64,000 nucleotides of DNA from Cupriavidus pauculus (GTDB taxonomy: Bacteria; Pseudomonadota; Gammaproteobacteria; Burkholderiales; Burkholderiaceae): the NCBI RefSeq assembly GCF_008693385.1, contig NZ_CP044067.1, positions 186,001 through 250,000 of the forward strand, given 5' to 3'. Within the stretch, counting starts at the first letter, position 1, and each line of letters begins with the position of its first letter. This document shows positions 24,011 through 32,668 of the stretch, in pieces. The notes below the pieces were generated by a model that was given only the letters and a program-made list of their open reading frames with translations, did not search any database and was not told where the DNA came from. The position numbers and the translations under genes are program-made.

Positions 24011-26917
24011 TTAAACGTGGTGAAGGTGCATGGTCGCCAGCAATGCGCGCGCGGCGAGGTAGTCCGCGGTACGAAAGCCCTCGGTGAACTTTGCCTGCAC
24101 GGGCGCGAGCAGCGCAAGCGCCTCCGCCGCGCGATTCCGGGCGGCCAATAGCTTTGCGAGATCGAAGGCGGCGCGCAATTCCCACGACAAGGCACGTTGG
24201 TGGCGCGCAAGATCCACGGCCTGCCGAAGATGCGCGGCCGCCGCCTCGAGATCGCCATCGCCCTCGCGGATCAGCCCGCCCTTGATGCGCAGGAGCTCAG
24301 GCAGGCACCAGCGTTCGCCGGTGCGCGCGGACCACGACAGCGCCTCGTCGATCGCGGCGTGGGCCTCCGTGAACTGCCCGGCCGCGCCCATGCCGTCGGC
24401 CAGCACGCCCAGATAGGCGGGATAGCGTAGCCGGAAGCCGCTGCTCTCGAGCGCATCGAGTCCCCCGCGCATGACGCAAATCCCCGTGAAATCGTGCTGG
24501 CGCAGGCGCAGCATGCCGTCGACGACGGTAGACAAGGCGTTCCAGAACGTGACGGGCTGGCGCGCGAGATGCTGCGCCAGCATGGCATGCGCGTGCCGCG
24601 CGGTCTCGATATCGCCGACGAGCAGCGCGATCGGGCACACGGCATTGACCAGCGCGTTGGAGACGGACAGCGCATGGTGCGTGCCGCGCGCGTCGTCGAG
24701 GGCGCGGTGCGCGGACGCCATCGCCTGGTCGGGAAAGCCCTGCAGCCACTGCACACTGGACAGCGTACCGAGCGCGGCGGCGCGCTGGTCGAGCTGGAAG
24801 CGTGCAATATGCGAGCGATGCACGGGCGACACGTACTGCCCGAGCATGCGGTCCAGATAGCGTCGCGCCTGATCCTGTTCGCCAAGATAGCGCAGCGCCG
24901 TGGCGCTCATGCGATCGATGCTGAGCTGCGCGGCGCGATCTCCCTGGCCGGCGGCCACCTCGCGGAACCGCGCGGCCAGGTCCAGCGCGATGCGATGTTC
25001 GCCGATGTACGTGTGATAGACCGACAGTCCCCACAACGCGCGCAACTGGTATTCGCCATCGCTAAGCTGCTCCGCGAGCGCGAGCGCGCGGCTCCAGACA
25101 CGGCCGGTCTGCACGGTCGGGCCCTGCGCATAGAGCAGTGCCGCGCCCAGTGCCGCATTGAGCTTCATTTCGTCGCGGCGATCCTGCGTGCCGTCGCTGG
25201 CACGCTCGGCCGCGACGGCCAGCGCGCCCTCGACGGCCTGCCGGCATTCCTCGAACAGCGCCAGATGCATCCACAGCGGAATGGCCGCCACCGTGAGCGA
25301 AATGCCGAGCTCGACATCTCCGGCAGGGGAGAACGCCCAGCGCAGCGCCGCGCGCACGTCGTCGATCTTGCCGCCGTAATCCGCCAGCCATGCGGCAGTG
25401 GGGCGCGCTTCCCATTCCGCCGCGGCGCGGGTAAGCAGGTCGCGATGATGCTCCGCATGCCGGCGCACGCAATGTGCGTACTCGCCGAGCGCGATCAGCT
25501 TGTGCTGGCCGTAGGCCCGCGTGGTGTCGAGCAGGCGGTAGTACACGAAATGGCCCGTCACATCGGCCACGAGCAGGGACTTGGCGACGAGGTTCGCCAT
25601 GGCTTCGACGACTTCGGGGGGCTCGCCATCGAGTGCCCCGAGCGCGGCAGCCGTTTCGCGCGTAAAGGGGCCGATGCAGACCGAAAGGCGCCGCAGCAGC
25701 GTCTGCTCGCGGACCGGCAGGTATTCGTAGCTCCAGTCGAGCGCGGCGGCCAGCGTGCGATGGCGCGGCAGCGTGCCGCGGCGGTCCTGGTACAGCAGCC
25801 GCAGCCGGTCCTCGAGCAGGATCGACAGGTCGTGGATGCTGAACGCGTCCAGGCGCGTGGCCGCCAGTTCGATGGCCAGCGCGATGCCGTCGAGCTTGCG
25901 GCAGATCTCGGCGACGACCGGCGCATCGGCATCGCGCAGTTCGAATCCATCCACGCATTCGGCTGCGCGTTCGACGAACAGCTGCACGGCGGGAGACGCC
26001 AGCGCTTCCCTGGCCGTGAGCGTCGCCGAGTCCGGCGGCAGGTCGAGCGGCGCCAGGCGGTAGATGACCTCGCCGCGCACACGCAGCGATTCGCGGCTCG
26101 TGGCCAGGATGCGCACGTCGGGCGCGCCCGAGACGATCTGCTCGGCGAACGCCGCGGCGGCATCGATCACATGTTCGCAGCTGTCGAGCACGATGAGCAT
26201 GGGCCGCTCGCGCAGGCAGGCGACAACGGCGGGCAGCGCATCGCTGCCCTGTACCGAAAGACCGAGCGCGGCCGCGATGGTGCCGCCCACGAAGTGGCTG
26301 TCGGACAACGGCGCGAGGTCGACGAATCGAACCTCGGACGGCACTTCGCGCGCGCTGCCGGCAATGACGGCGTCCGCCACGGCGAGCGCGACCGTGGTCT
26401 TGCCGATCCCGCCCGGGCCCACGACGGTGACGAACCGCCGCTCCCGCAGTTGTGACAGCAGCGTGTCGATTGCGTCGCCGCGACCGATGACGCGCGTGGT
26501 CAGCGCGGGCAGGTTGTGCGGCGGTGACGCGAGTTCCGCCGGTTGCAACGAGGAGGTCGTGGAGGACACGGGCGCCACGAAGCGATAACCGCGGCCGATC
26601 ACGGTCGCGATATAGCGCTGCCCCGGCTGGCCGTCGCCCAGCGCGCGCCGCAGCGCCGCCATGTGGACCTTGAGATTGCTGTCCTCGACGACCGTGTTCG
26701 GCCACGCGCGCGCCATGAGCTCTGCCTTGCTGACGAGATCGCCGGGCCGTTCGACCAGCGCCGCCAGAATCTCGAGCGCGCGCCCGCCGATGCGGACCGG
26801 GGTCTCCCCGTCGAGCAACAGCTGCCGGCCCGGAATCAGGCGAAAGCGTCCGAACCCGAACCCATTGCCGTCCGCGTTGGCCGAACCTTCTGGAGGAGTC
26901 GTCTGCGCTTCAGTCAC
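24011..26917 (-). CDS. Winged-helix DNA-binding NTPase regulator with TPR-like C-terminal half
   Basis: This 968-residue protein is the larger paralogue of the product of 19881-21380. It has an OmpR-type winged helix at about 20-117 (FGRFRLIPGRQLLLDGET, SNLKVHMAALRRALGDG, GRGYRFVAP), an NB-ARC-like STAND NTPase with Walker A GPGGIGKTT at 167-175 and Walker B PMLIVLDSCEHVID, and then about 450 residues of alpha-helical TPR-like repeats. It should be an ATP-switched transcriptional activator whose TPR region senses a ligand or protein. It has its own promoter region facing the VOC gene. Its target is unknown; the neighbouring aldo/keto reductase, SRPBCC and VOC genes are candidates. Confidence 0.88.
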   Translation of the reverse strand: MTEAQTTPPEGSANADGNGFGFGRFRLIPGRQLLLDGETPVRIGGRALEILAALVERPGDLVSKAELMARAWPNTVVEDSNLKVHMAALRRALGDGQPGQRYIATVIGRGYRFVAPVSSTTSSLQPAELASPPHNLPALTTRVIGRGDAIDTLLSQLRERRFVTVVGPGGIGKTTVALAVADAVIAGSAREVPSEVRFVDLAPLSDSHFVGGTIAAALGLSVQGSDALPAVVACLRERPMLIVLDSCEHVIDAAAAFAEQIVSGAPDVRILATSRESLRVRGEVIYRLAPLDLPPDSATLTAREALASPAVQLFVERAAECVDGFELRDADAPVVAEICRKLDGIALAIELAATRLDAFSIHDLSILLEDRLRLLYQDRRGTLPRHRTLAAALDWSYEYLPVREQTLLRRLSVCIGPFTRETAAALGALDGEPPEVVEAMANLVAKSLLVADVTGHFVYYRLLDTTRAYGQHKLIALGEYAHCVRRHAEHHRDLLTRAAAEWEARPTAAWLADYGGKIDDVRAALRWAFSPAGDVELGISLTVAAIPLWMHLALFEECRQAVEGALAVAAERASDGTQDRRDEMKLNAALGAALLYAQGPTVQTGRVWSRALALAEQLSDGEYQLRALWGLSVYHTYIGEHRIALDLAARFREVAAGQGDRAAQLSIDRMSATALRYLGEQDQARRYLDRMLGQYVSPVHRSHIARFQLDQRAAALGTLSSVQWLQGFPDQAMASAHRALDDARGTHHALSVSNALVNAVCPIALLVGDIETARHAHAMLAQHLARQPVTFWNALSTVVDGMLRLRQHDFTGICVMRGGLDALESSGFRLRYPAYLGVLADGMGAAGQFTEAHAAIDEALSWSARTGERWCLPELLRIKGGLIREGDGDLEAAAAHLRQAVDLARHQRALSWELRAAFDLAKLLAARNRAAEALALLAPVQAKFTEGFRTADYLAARALLATMHLHHV

Positions 26918-27055
26918 CTTGTCTCTTCAAACCGAAGAAGCCGCGATGATAGCGGATACCTCACCCGCTTAGGGGTTCACCGGATTTGACTACGCTTAAC
27001 GAGAAGTCCACTGCCGTAGCCGATAGCATCGATTTCTACTAATGTGGGAGAAAAC

Positions 27056-27976
27056 ATGTCTGAGGATAATATCGATCGCAGCGACAAGCTCGTCAACGAC
27101 GCGGCGCGCGCGCTGCCCAACGCCGGACGGCGCGACCTGCTGATGGCCGCGGGCCTCGCTTCCGTGGGCGGCATTGCGGGCGCGCTGGCGGCAGCCCCGA
27201 CGACGGCCATGGCACAGTCGTCTCCATCGGCACCATCGGCACCATCGGCACCATCGGCATCACGCGCGGGTGCCGCGGCGTCCCTCGGCGCCCGGCTGCG
27301 CGGTGTCCAGCACTTCGGGCTGACGGTCCAGAACATGGATCGCGCGTTCGAGTTCTACACCCAGGTGCTCGGCGGCACCGAGATCCTGCGCGATGGCAAT
27401 TTCAGCGGGGAGAAGATCCAGAACACGCTGCTGCTGACCGAGGAGATTCGCGCGCGGCAGGAGCACGTGAATCCGCGCGCGATCGGCGTGCCCGATCTTC
27501 GCAGCGGTGCCCAGCGGCTGGATGTGCGGTTCGTCCAGTTCGACAACGTGGTGCTGGAGCTGTTGCAGTATCGCGACCGCGATCAGCCGCAGGGGACCGG
27601 CGACAGCTATGCGCCGCCGCACAACCTGACGAGCCCGGCGTACCCGCGTTCGATGCACATCTGCTTCTATATTCGCGACGATGTGGATTTCAACCAGTTC
27701 GTGCACGACCTGGAAGCCGAGTCCGCGCGCCGTGGCATGACCAATGTAAAGGCGAACCGCATCGTGACCGCGCGGACCGATCAGGAGCGCCTCGCGCTGC
27801 CCGTCGATACCAATACGAATCGCATCACGGAAGGGCCGTCCGACGGCTGGTCGCTGATCTACTGCAAGGGCCCCGAGGGCGAACAGCTCGAGTTCGTGCA
27901 GGTGCTCGGTCGCGCCAGGCAGACGTTCGGCAGCGCGTACGAGACGCGCCGCCGCGCGGTGGGCGATCGGACCTGA
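27056..27976 (+). CDS. Tat-exported VOC-fold (glyoxalase/dioxygenase superfamily) protein
   Basis: The 306-residue protein starts with a twin-arginine-type leader (Arg24-Arg25 in NAGRRDLLMAAGLASVGG, cleavage expected after AMA at 53), then a Ser/Ala/Pro linker encoded by a 9-bp repeat, then a vicinal-oxygen-chelate domain beginning GVQHFGLTVQNMDRAFEFYTQVLGG (His86 a likely metal ligand) and ending EGEQLEFVQVLG. Metal-dependent lyase, isomerase or dioxygenase chemistry in the periplasm is possible. ATG 27056 is chosen because GGGAG lies five bases upstream; an upstream GTG at 27044 overlaps that site. It is divergent from the large regulator gene. Confidence 0.82.
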   Translation: MSEDNIDRSDKLVNDAARALPNAGRRDLLMAAGLASVGGIAGALAAAPTTAMAQSSPSAPSAPSAPSASRAGAAASLGARLRGVQHFGLTVQNMDRAFEFYTQVLGGTEILRDGNFSGEKIQNTLLLTEEIRARQEHVNPRAIGVPDLRSGAQRLDVRFVQFDNVVLELLQYRDRDQPQGTGDSYAPPHNLTSPAYPRSMHICFYIRDDVDFNQFVHDLEAESARRGMTNVKANRIVTARTDQERLALPVDTNTNRITEGPSDGWSLIYCKGPEGEQLEFVQVLGRARQTFGSAYETRRRAVGDRT

Positions 27977-27987
27977 TCGCCACGCGC

Positions 27988-29691
27988 CTACGCGTGGCCC
28001 GCGTCGTCGGGGTCCGTGACCTCGACGATGCGGGCCGGTTCTTGCGTCGGCGCCTCGGCTGGCGCATGAGCCGGCGCCGCCATGATCGCTTCGCCGATCT
28101 CCGCGAGCTGCCGGCCCGCGCCGTCGCGGTCGCCGCGGCTCAACAGCCGGAACACCAGCGATACCGCATCGGCCATCGTGGTCCCGAGCGGCGTCGCCAC
28201 CGTCGTATTCGCGATCGACAGACCCGTGATGAACTTGCCCCACGCCTTGTCGTCCTTCGCGATGGGATCGTTGAGCGCGGCATTCGTGCCATAGCAGAAC
28301 GCCATCACGCCGCTGAAGCCGACCCACTGCGAGAACGCATCGTGCGATTCCTGCACGCTCGCCCCCGGGTTGCGGAGGATGGCGCCCATATGGAACATCG
28401 TGAATGCATAGTCGATCAGCAGATCGACGAGCGGGATGGTTTCCAGCTTCGGCTTGATGCCGGCGCCCGTGACGGGGATGATCGGCGCGAACAGGACCGC
28501 CGCGCTGATCCCGAACATGATGCCCTTGCCGACCTTGTCCTCGTTGCGGCTGGCCCGCGCGGCCGGCTGCGGGACGCCCGCGAGCCGCAGCATATCGTTC
28601 TCGAGGTTCTGCAATCCGCCGAGGATATGGCTGACGTGTCCGTCGGCGGTGTTGGTGAGCCGCTGGCCGCTCGCCTTGAAGCCGGCGCGCGCACGTTGCA
28701 GTGCGCCATATTGCGCCGCCGTGCCCGTGGCCATGTCCTCCAGAAATGCGCGCGATTCCGGCGACAACTGGGCCGTGAACGCGCCGAGCGAGCCCGGCGT
28801 GGCGGCACCGTGACGATAGCGGTCGAGCTGCGCTTTCGCGGCATTCGCGCCGTAGAAGGCCGCCATGAGCGCCACAAAGCCCGCCACGCCCACGACGAGG
28901 TTGTAGGCAAGGTTCTCGGACACGGCCTCCGCCTGCTTCGTCGGGACGATATTCGCGATCAGCAGTACGGCCTGCAGGCTGTTGGCAAGGTCGCGATTGA
29001 GCACGTGCTGCCCGACGACACGGCCGTTGGCCGTCGGGTTCATGAACAGCCCCGCCGCGATCAGCCATGTCTTGCACAGCGAGGCGACGATCAGCGCCAC
29101 GCCGTTGCGTTGCTGTTCGTGCGACAGCAATGGCAGCAGCAACGGCAATGGCGTCAGCGCCAGCCGTGTCGCCACGAGGCCGATGCTGGCGGCCTTGCTC
29201 TTATCCTCGGTCAGGCCGTTCAGCGCGGCCTCGATACTGGCGATATCGCGCAGCAGCCGGTTGCGGGCGGGAGCGGGGAGGTCGTACCGGTATCCGCCTT
29301 CGGTGCCCTGGCCCTCGAGAATCTCGTCGCGAATCGTGTTCAGGTGCTCGCGTAGCTGCTCGGCAAGCGCGGCGCCGTCGTCACCGCCGGTGCCGCCGAT
29401 CTGTGTCCGGAATGCCCGATCCTGGCGCGGCGCGAGCGCGTTGACGATATCGACCTGATGGAACTTCTCCACGGCATAGTCCTTTAGCGCACGCGCGATC
29501 GGGCGGCGGCCTTCGGTTACCGGGGCAGTCCGCGCGGGCGTGGTCGATGCCAGTGGTGCCGGCACCTGCGCGGAGGCCCGGCGCCGCCGGGATGATGTGG
29601 GCGAGGGCGACTGCCGCTCGGGGGGCACGAGACCGGCGTCGGCCTCGTGCGTGGCAAGTTGGGACCGGTCCCGCAGTTCGATGCTTTGCAT
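27988..29691 (-). CDS. Unrecognised 567-residue protein with hydrophobic segments
   Basis: I do not recognise the family. The first 65 residues are rich in Ser, Pro, Arg and Ala and look disordered. From about 150 there are hydrophobic stretches (IGLVATRLALTPLPLLLPLL, VALIVASLCKTWLIAAGLFM, AVLLIANIVP, LVVGVAGFVALMAAFYGANA, IMFGISAAVLFAPIIPVTGAG) separated by polar helices, then an acidic Ala/Pro-rich tail. No signal peptide or catalytic motif is seen. A TTCG-N16-TTCG pair lies 76 bp upstream in the right orientation, the form of the Ralstonia hrpII box, so a type III effector-like protein is one hypothesis. It converges on the VOC gene with an 11-bp gap. Coding status is well supported by its length and composition. 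Confidence 0.75.
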   Translation of the reverse strand: MQSIELRDRSQLATHEADAGLVPPERQSPSPTSSRRRRASAQVPAPLASTTPARTAPVTEGRRPIARALKDYAVEKFHQVDIVNALAPRQDRAFRTQIGGTGGDDGAALAEQLREHLNTIRDEILEGQGTEGGYRYDLPAPARNRLLRDIASIEAALNGLTEDKSKAASIGLVATRLALTPLPLLLPLLSHEQQRNGVALIVASLCKTWLIAAGLFMNPTANGRVVGQHVLNRDLANSLQAVLLIANIVPTKQAEAVSENLAYNLVVGVAGFVALMAAFYGANAAKAQLDRYRHGAATPGSLGAFTAQLSPESRAFLEDMATGTAAQYGALQRARAGFKASGQRLTNTADGHVSHILGGLQNLENDMLRLAGVPQPAARASRNEDKVGKGIMFGISAAVLFAPIIPVTGAGIKPKLETIPLVDLLIDYAFTMFHMGAILRNPGASVQESHDAFSQWVGFSGVMAFCYGTNAALNDPIAKDDKAWGKFITGLSIANTTVATPLGTTMADAVSLVFRLLSRGDRDGAGRQLAEIGEAIMAAPAHAPAEAPTQEPARIVEVTDPDDAGHA

Positions 29692-29766
29692 GGTGTACTA
29701 CCTCTTGGTTCGGCGATAGGAGCGCCAAGGGTAGGTGCCAGGGCCGGTGCGCGCGGCCGGGCGCAC

Positions 29767-29790
29767 CGAAGCGATCGGTGCCGATGCGAA
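29767..29790 (-). promoter_or_regulatory. hrpII-like box (TTCG-N16-TTCG) candidate
   Basis: On the minus strand TTCG at 29790-29787 and TTCG at 29770-29767 are separated by exactly 16 bases, upstream of and in the same direction as the 567-residue gene. In Ralstonia solanacearum this pattern (hrpII box) marks HrpB-activated type III genes. The expected -10 spacing downstream is not clearly met, and the upstream half lies in a palindrome (CGAAGCC-G-GGCTTCG, 29787-29801). Chance is a real alternative. Confidence 0.3.
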
Positions 29791-29876
29791 GCCGGGCTTC
29801 GAAGCATTTCGGCTAAGCAAATCCGGTGCTGACGAGCATGCAAGCTACAAAAATGTGCGAGGCGTTGAGCCATGCT

Positions 29877-31424
29877 TCAGTGGGCCGCTGCCGACATGCC
29901 TCCGCCTCCGCGTGCGGGACGTGTGATCCAGATCAGCGGAATGATCACGATCATCGCGATGGCGGCGCCGTAGAAGATATCGTTGAGCGCCATCATCGCG
30001 GCCTGCGACTGCACGGTGAGGTCGAACAGCGCATAGCCGGCGTCGTGGCTCAGCCCCAGCGTCGCATGATAGCGATCGAGCTGGCCCGTGAACACCGGGT
30101 TGTTGGCGCTGGCCTGCTCGGTCAGCACCTGGTGATGCAGGATGGTCCGGTTGTTCCACAGCACGTTGGCCACGGACGTGCCGACGCCGCCGAAGAACAT
30201 CCGCGCGAAGGTCGACAGGCCCGCGGCGGCAGGCACCTTCTCGGGCGGCTGGCCCGCGAGGATGATCGTCGTGAGCGGCGCGAAGAACAGCGCCATCGGA
30301 ATGCCCTGCAGCAGCGTGGGCACGATGATGTGCCACTCGTCGATGCCCACGTAGAAGTTCGTGCGCATGTAGTACACCGCGGCAAAGCCGGCGAACGCGA
30401 GCGTGCCGATGACGCGCGCATCGGTCTTCGGCAGGAGCCGGCCCATGATCGGCGCGCCGATCACCGCGAAGAAGCCCAGCGGCGCGGTGGCGAGCCCGGA
30501 GTCGAGCGCGCGGTAGCCGAGGTACTCCTGCATCCATTGCGGCAGCAGCACGAGCGTGCCGAAAAAGATGCCATAGGCGATGGAGATGGCCACCGTGCCG
30601 CCGAGGAAGTTGCGCTGCCTGAACAGCGTCAGATCGACGATCGGGTTCTTGTCCGTGAGCTCCCATACCACGAACAGCGCGAACGCGATCACCGCGACCA
30701 CGGTCAGTACCACGATGGTGGTGGACGAGAACCAGTCGAGGTCCTTGCCCTTGTCGAGCATGATCTGGAGCGCGGCTACCCAGATGACCAGCAGCGCGAG
30801 CCCCACGGTGTCGATAGGCAGCTTGCGCGCCGGTGTCTCCCGCTTGCGATACAGCGACCAGACCAGCGTGGCCGACAGCAAGCCCACGGGCACGTTGATA
30901 AAGAAGATCCACGACCAGCTATAGCTGTCGGTGACCCAGCCGCCGAGCGATGGGCCCACGATCGGGCCCGTGACGACGATCATCGAGAACAACGACAGCG
31001 CAAGCGACGCTTTTTGTTTCGGCCACGAACTCAGCAGCAGCGCCTGCGAGAGCGGAATCAGCGGGCCGGCAACCGCGCCCTGCAGCGCCCGCGCCGCCAG
31101 CAGCAGCGGCAGCGACGGTGCGATGCCGCACAGGAAGGACGCCAGCACGAACAGCACGATCGACGTCACGAACAGCTTGACCTGTCCGAAGCGCTGGGTC
31201 AGCCAGCCGGTCAGCGGAATGGCGACCGAATTTGCGGCGGCGAAAACGGTGATGACCCATGTCCCTTCATCGACGGACACGCCGAGATTGCCCGAGATGG
31301 TCGGAATCGCGACGTTGGCGATGGACGAATCCAGCACGGTCATGAAGCCGGCCAGCCCGATGCCGAGCGAGCCGAGCACCATGCGGGCGCCGGTCAGCGG
31401 CGGAAGATCGGTCTGGGCGGTCAT
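29877..31424 (-). CDS. emrB: DHA2-family MFS multidrug exporter, EmrB-like
   Basis: The 515-residue inner-membrane protein has the 14-helix DHA2 layout. Seen are FMTVLDSSIANVAIPTISGNLG in helix 1 (motif D1), WVITVFAAANSVAIPLTGWLTQRFG (motif A) and GPIVGPSLGGWVTD (motif C of antiporters). It should export drugs or aromatic acids using the proton gradient, joined to EmrA and the outer membrane factor. ATG 31424 (MTAQTDLPP) lies 23 bp after emrA. It is the last gene of the three-gene efflux operon. Confidence 0.93.
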   Translation of the reverse strand: MTAQTDLPPLTGARMVLGSLGIGLAGFMTVLDSSIANVAIPTISGNLGVSVDEGTWVITVFAAANSVAIPLTGWLTQRFGQVKLFVTSIVLFVLASFLCGIAPSLPLLLAARALQGAVAGPLIPLSQALLLSSWPKQKASLALSLFSMIVVTGPIVGPSLGGWVTDSYSWSWIFFINVPVGLLSATLVWSLYRKRETPARKLPIDTVGLALLVIWVAALQIMLDKGKDLDWFSSTTIVVLTVVAVIAFALFVVWELTDKNPIVDLTLFRQRNFLGGTVAISIAYGIFFGTLVLLPQWMQEYLGYRALDSGLATAPLGFFAVIGAPIMGRLLPKTDARVIGTLAFAGFAAVYYMRTNFYVGIDEWHIIVPTLLQGIPMALFFAPLTTIILAGQPPEKVPAAAGLSTFARMFFGGVGTSVANVLWNNRTILHHQVLTEQASANNPVFTGQLDRYHATLGLSHDAGYALFDLTVQSQAAMMALNDIFYGAAIAMIVIIPLIWITRPARGGGGMSAAAH

Positions 31425-31447
31425 CGTACTCTCCGGGCCTGTCGTGC

Positions 31448-32668
31448 TTAGCGTGCGTTTGCCGCGACGATGCGCGCGATCTCCGCGTCGGCCTCGTCGC
31501 CGTACCGCGCGAAGACATCGGTCTGGTCGTCCGCGAACGACGTCGCCATCAGCGCCCGGGTCTGCGCGACGGCCTTCGCATCCTGCGCGCCGGCGGTATC
31601 GCGAATATCGATATCGACATTCATCGACAGCCCCACGCGCAGCGGATGGGCGCGCAGTTCCTCCACCGGAATCGCGATGCGGACCGGCAGGCGTTGCACG
31701 ACCTTGATCCAGTTGCCGGTGGCATTCTGCGCGGGCAGCAACGCGAGCGCCGAGCCGGTGCCGGGGGCGAGGCCGACCACGCGGCCGTGGTAGGTGACCG
31801 TGTCGCCGTAGACATCGGCCGTGATGGTCGCAGGCTGGCCCACGCGGATGCTGCGGAGCTGCCATTCCTTGAAATTGGCATCGACCCACGCCTGTTCGAG
31901 CGGGACCAGCGACATCAGCGGCGTGCCGGGCGCCACGCGCTGGCCCACCTGCACGTTGCGCTGCGTCACGTAGCCGGTGACGGGCGCGGGCATCGTGGTG
32001 CGCGCGTAGGCCAGATAGGCGTCGCGGACGCGCGCGGCGGCGGCCTGCACGTCGGGATGCTGCGCTACGGACGTATCGTCGGTCATCGCGCGGTTCTCGC
32101 GCAGGGCCTGCTGCGCGGCGTTCAGTGCGGCGCGGGCCGTGGCCACGGCGTCCTGCGCGTGCGAGATGTCCTCGGTGGAGACCGCGCCGGCCGCGCCCGT
32201 GGCCAGCCGGCGCTGAAGGTCGCCCTGCGCGCGTGCAAGGTCGGTCTGCCGCTGCACGACGTCCGCACGGAGCTTGTCGTCGCCGACGAAGACCGCATGC
32301 ACGCGGCGCACGGTCTGGCCGAGGTCCGCCTCGGCCTTTTGCAGCGCGATACGGGCGTCGGCGGGATCGATGCGTACCAGCGGCTTGCCTTTCTCGACGA
32401 TCTGCGTGTTGTTGGCATCGACCGCGATGACGGTGCCCGTGATCTGCGGCGTGATCGGCACGATATTGCCGTTGACGTAGGCGTCGTCGGTGTCGATATG
32501 GAAGCGCGCCACGCGTTCGTAATAGACGCCGTAACCGATGCCGGCGGCCACGACGATCACGCCGATGACGGAGAGCCAGCGTTTGCGCGCGCGGGTCTTG
32601 CCGTCGGGGGCGGGGGCGGCCGCGGGCGGCGGCGGGCTGACGTCGGCGGCGGAGGCAGGTGCGTTCAT
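31448..32668 (-). CDS. emrA: HlyD/EmrA-family membrane fusion protein
   Basis: This 406-residue adaptor has a Pro/Ala-rich cytoplasmic N terminus, one transmembrane helix (about 31-50, WLSVIGVIVVAAGIGYGVYY), the typical HIDTDDAYVNGNIVPITPQI lipoyl/barrel entry, a coiled-coil hairpin (about 110-210) and the returning barrel PVTGYVTQRNVQVGQRVAPG. It should connect EmrB to the outer membrane factor across the periplasm. Its start overlaps the outer membrane factor stop by four bases, so translation is coupled. Confidence 0.93.
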   Translation of the reverse strand: MNAPASAADVSPPPPAAAPAPDGKTRARKRWLSVIGVIVVAAGIGYGVYYERVARFHIDTDDAYVNGNIVPITPQITGTVIAVDANNTQIVEKGKPLVRIDPADARIALQKAEADLGQTVRRVHAVFVGDDKLRADVVQRQTDLARAQGDLQRRLATGAAGAVSTEDISHAQDAVATARAALNAAQQALRENRAMTDDTSVAQHPDVQAAAARVRDAYLAYARTTMPAPVTGYVTQRNVQVGQRVAPGTPLMSLVPLEQAWVDANFKEWQLRSIRVGQPATITADVYGDTVTYHGRVVGLAPGTGSALALLPAQNATGNWIKVVQRLPVRIAIPVEELRAHPLRVGLSMNVDIDIRDTAGAQDAKAVAQTRALMATSFADDQTDVFARYGDEADAEIARIVAANAR

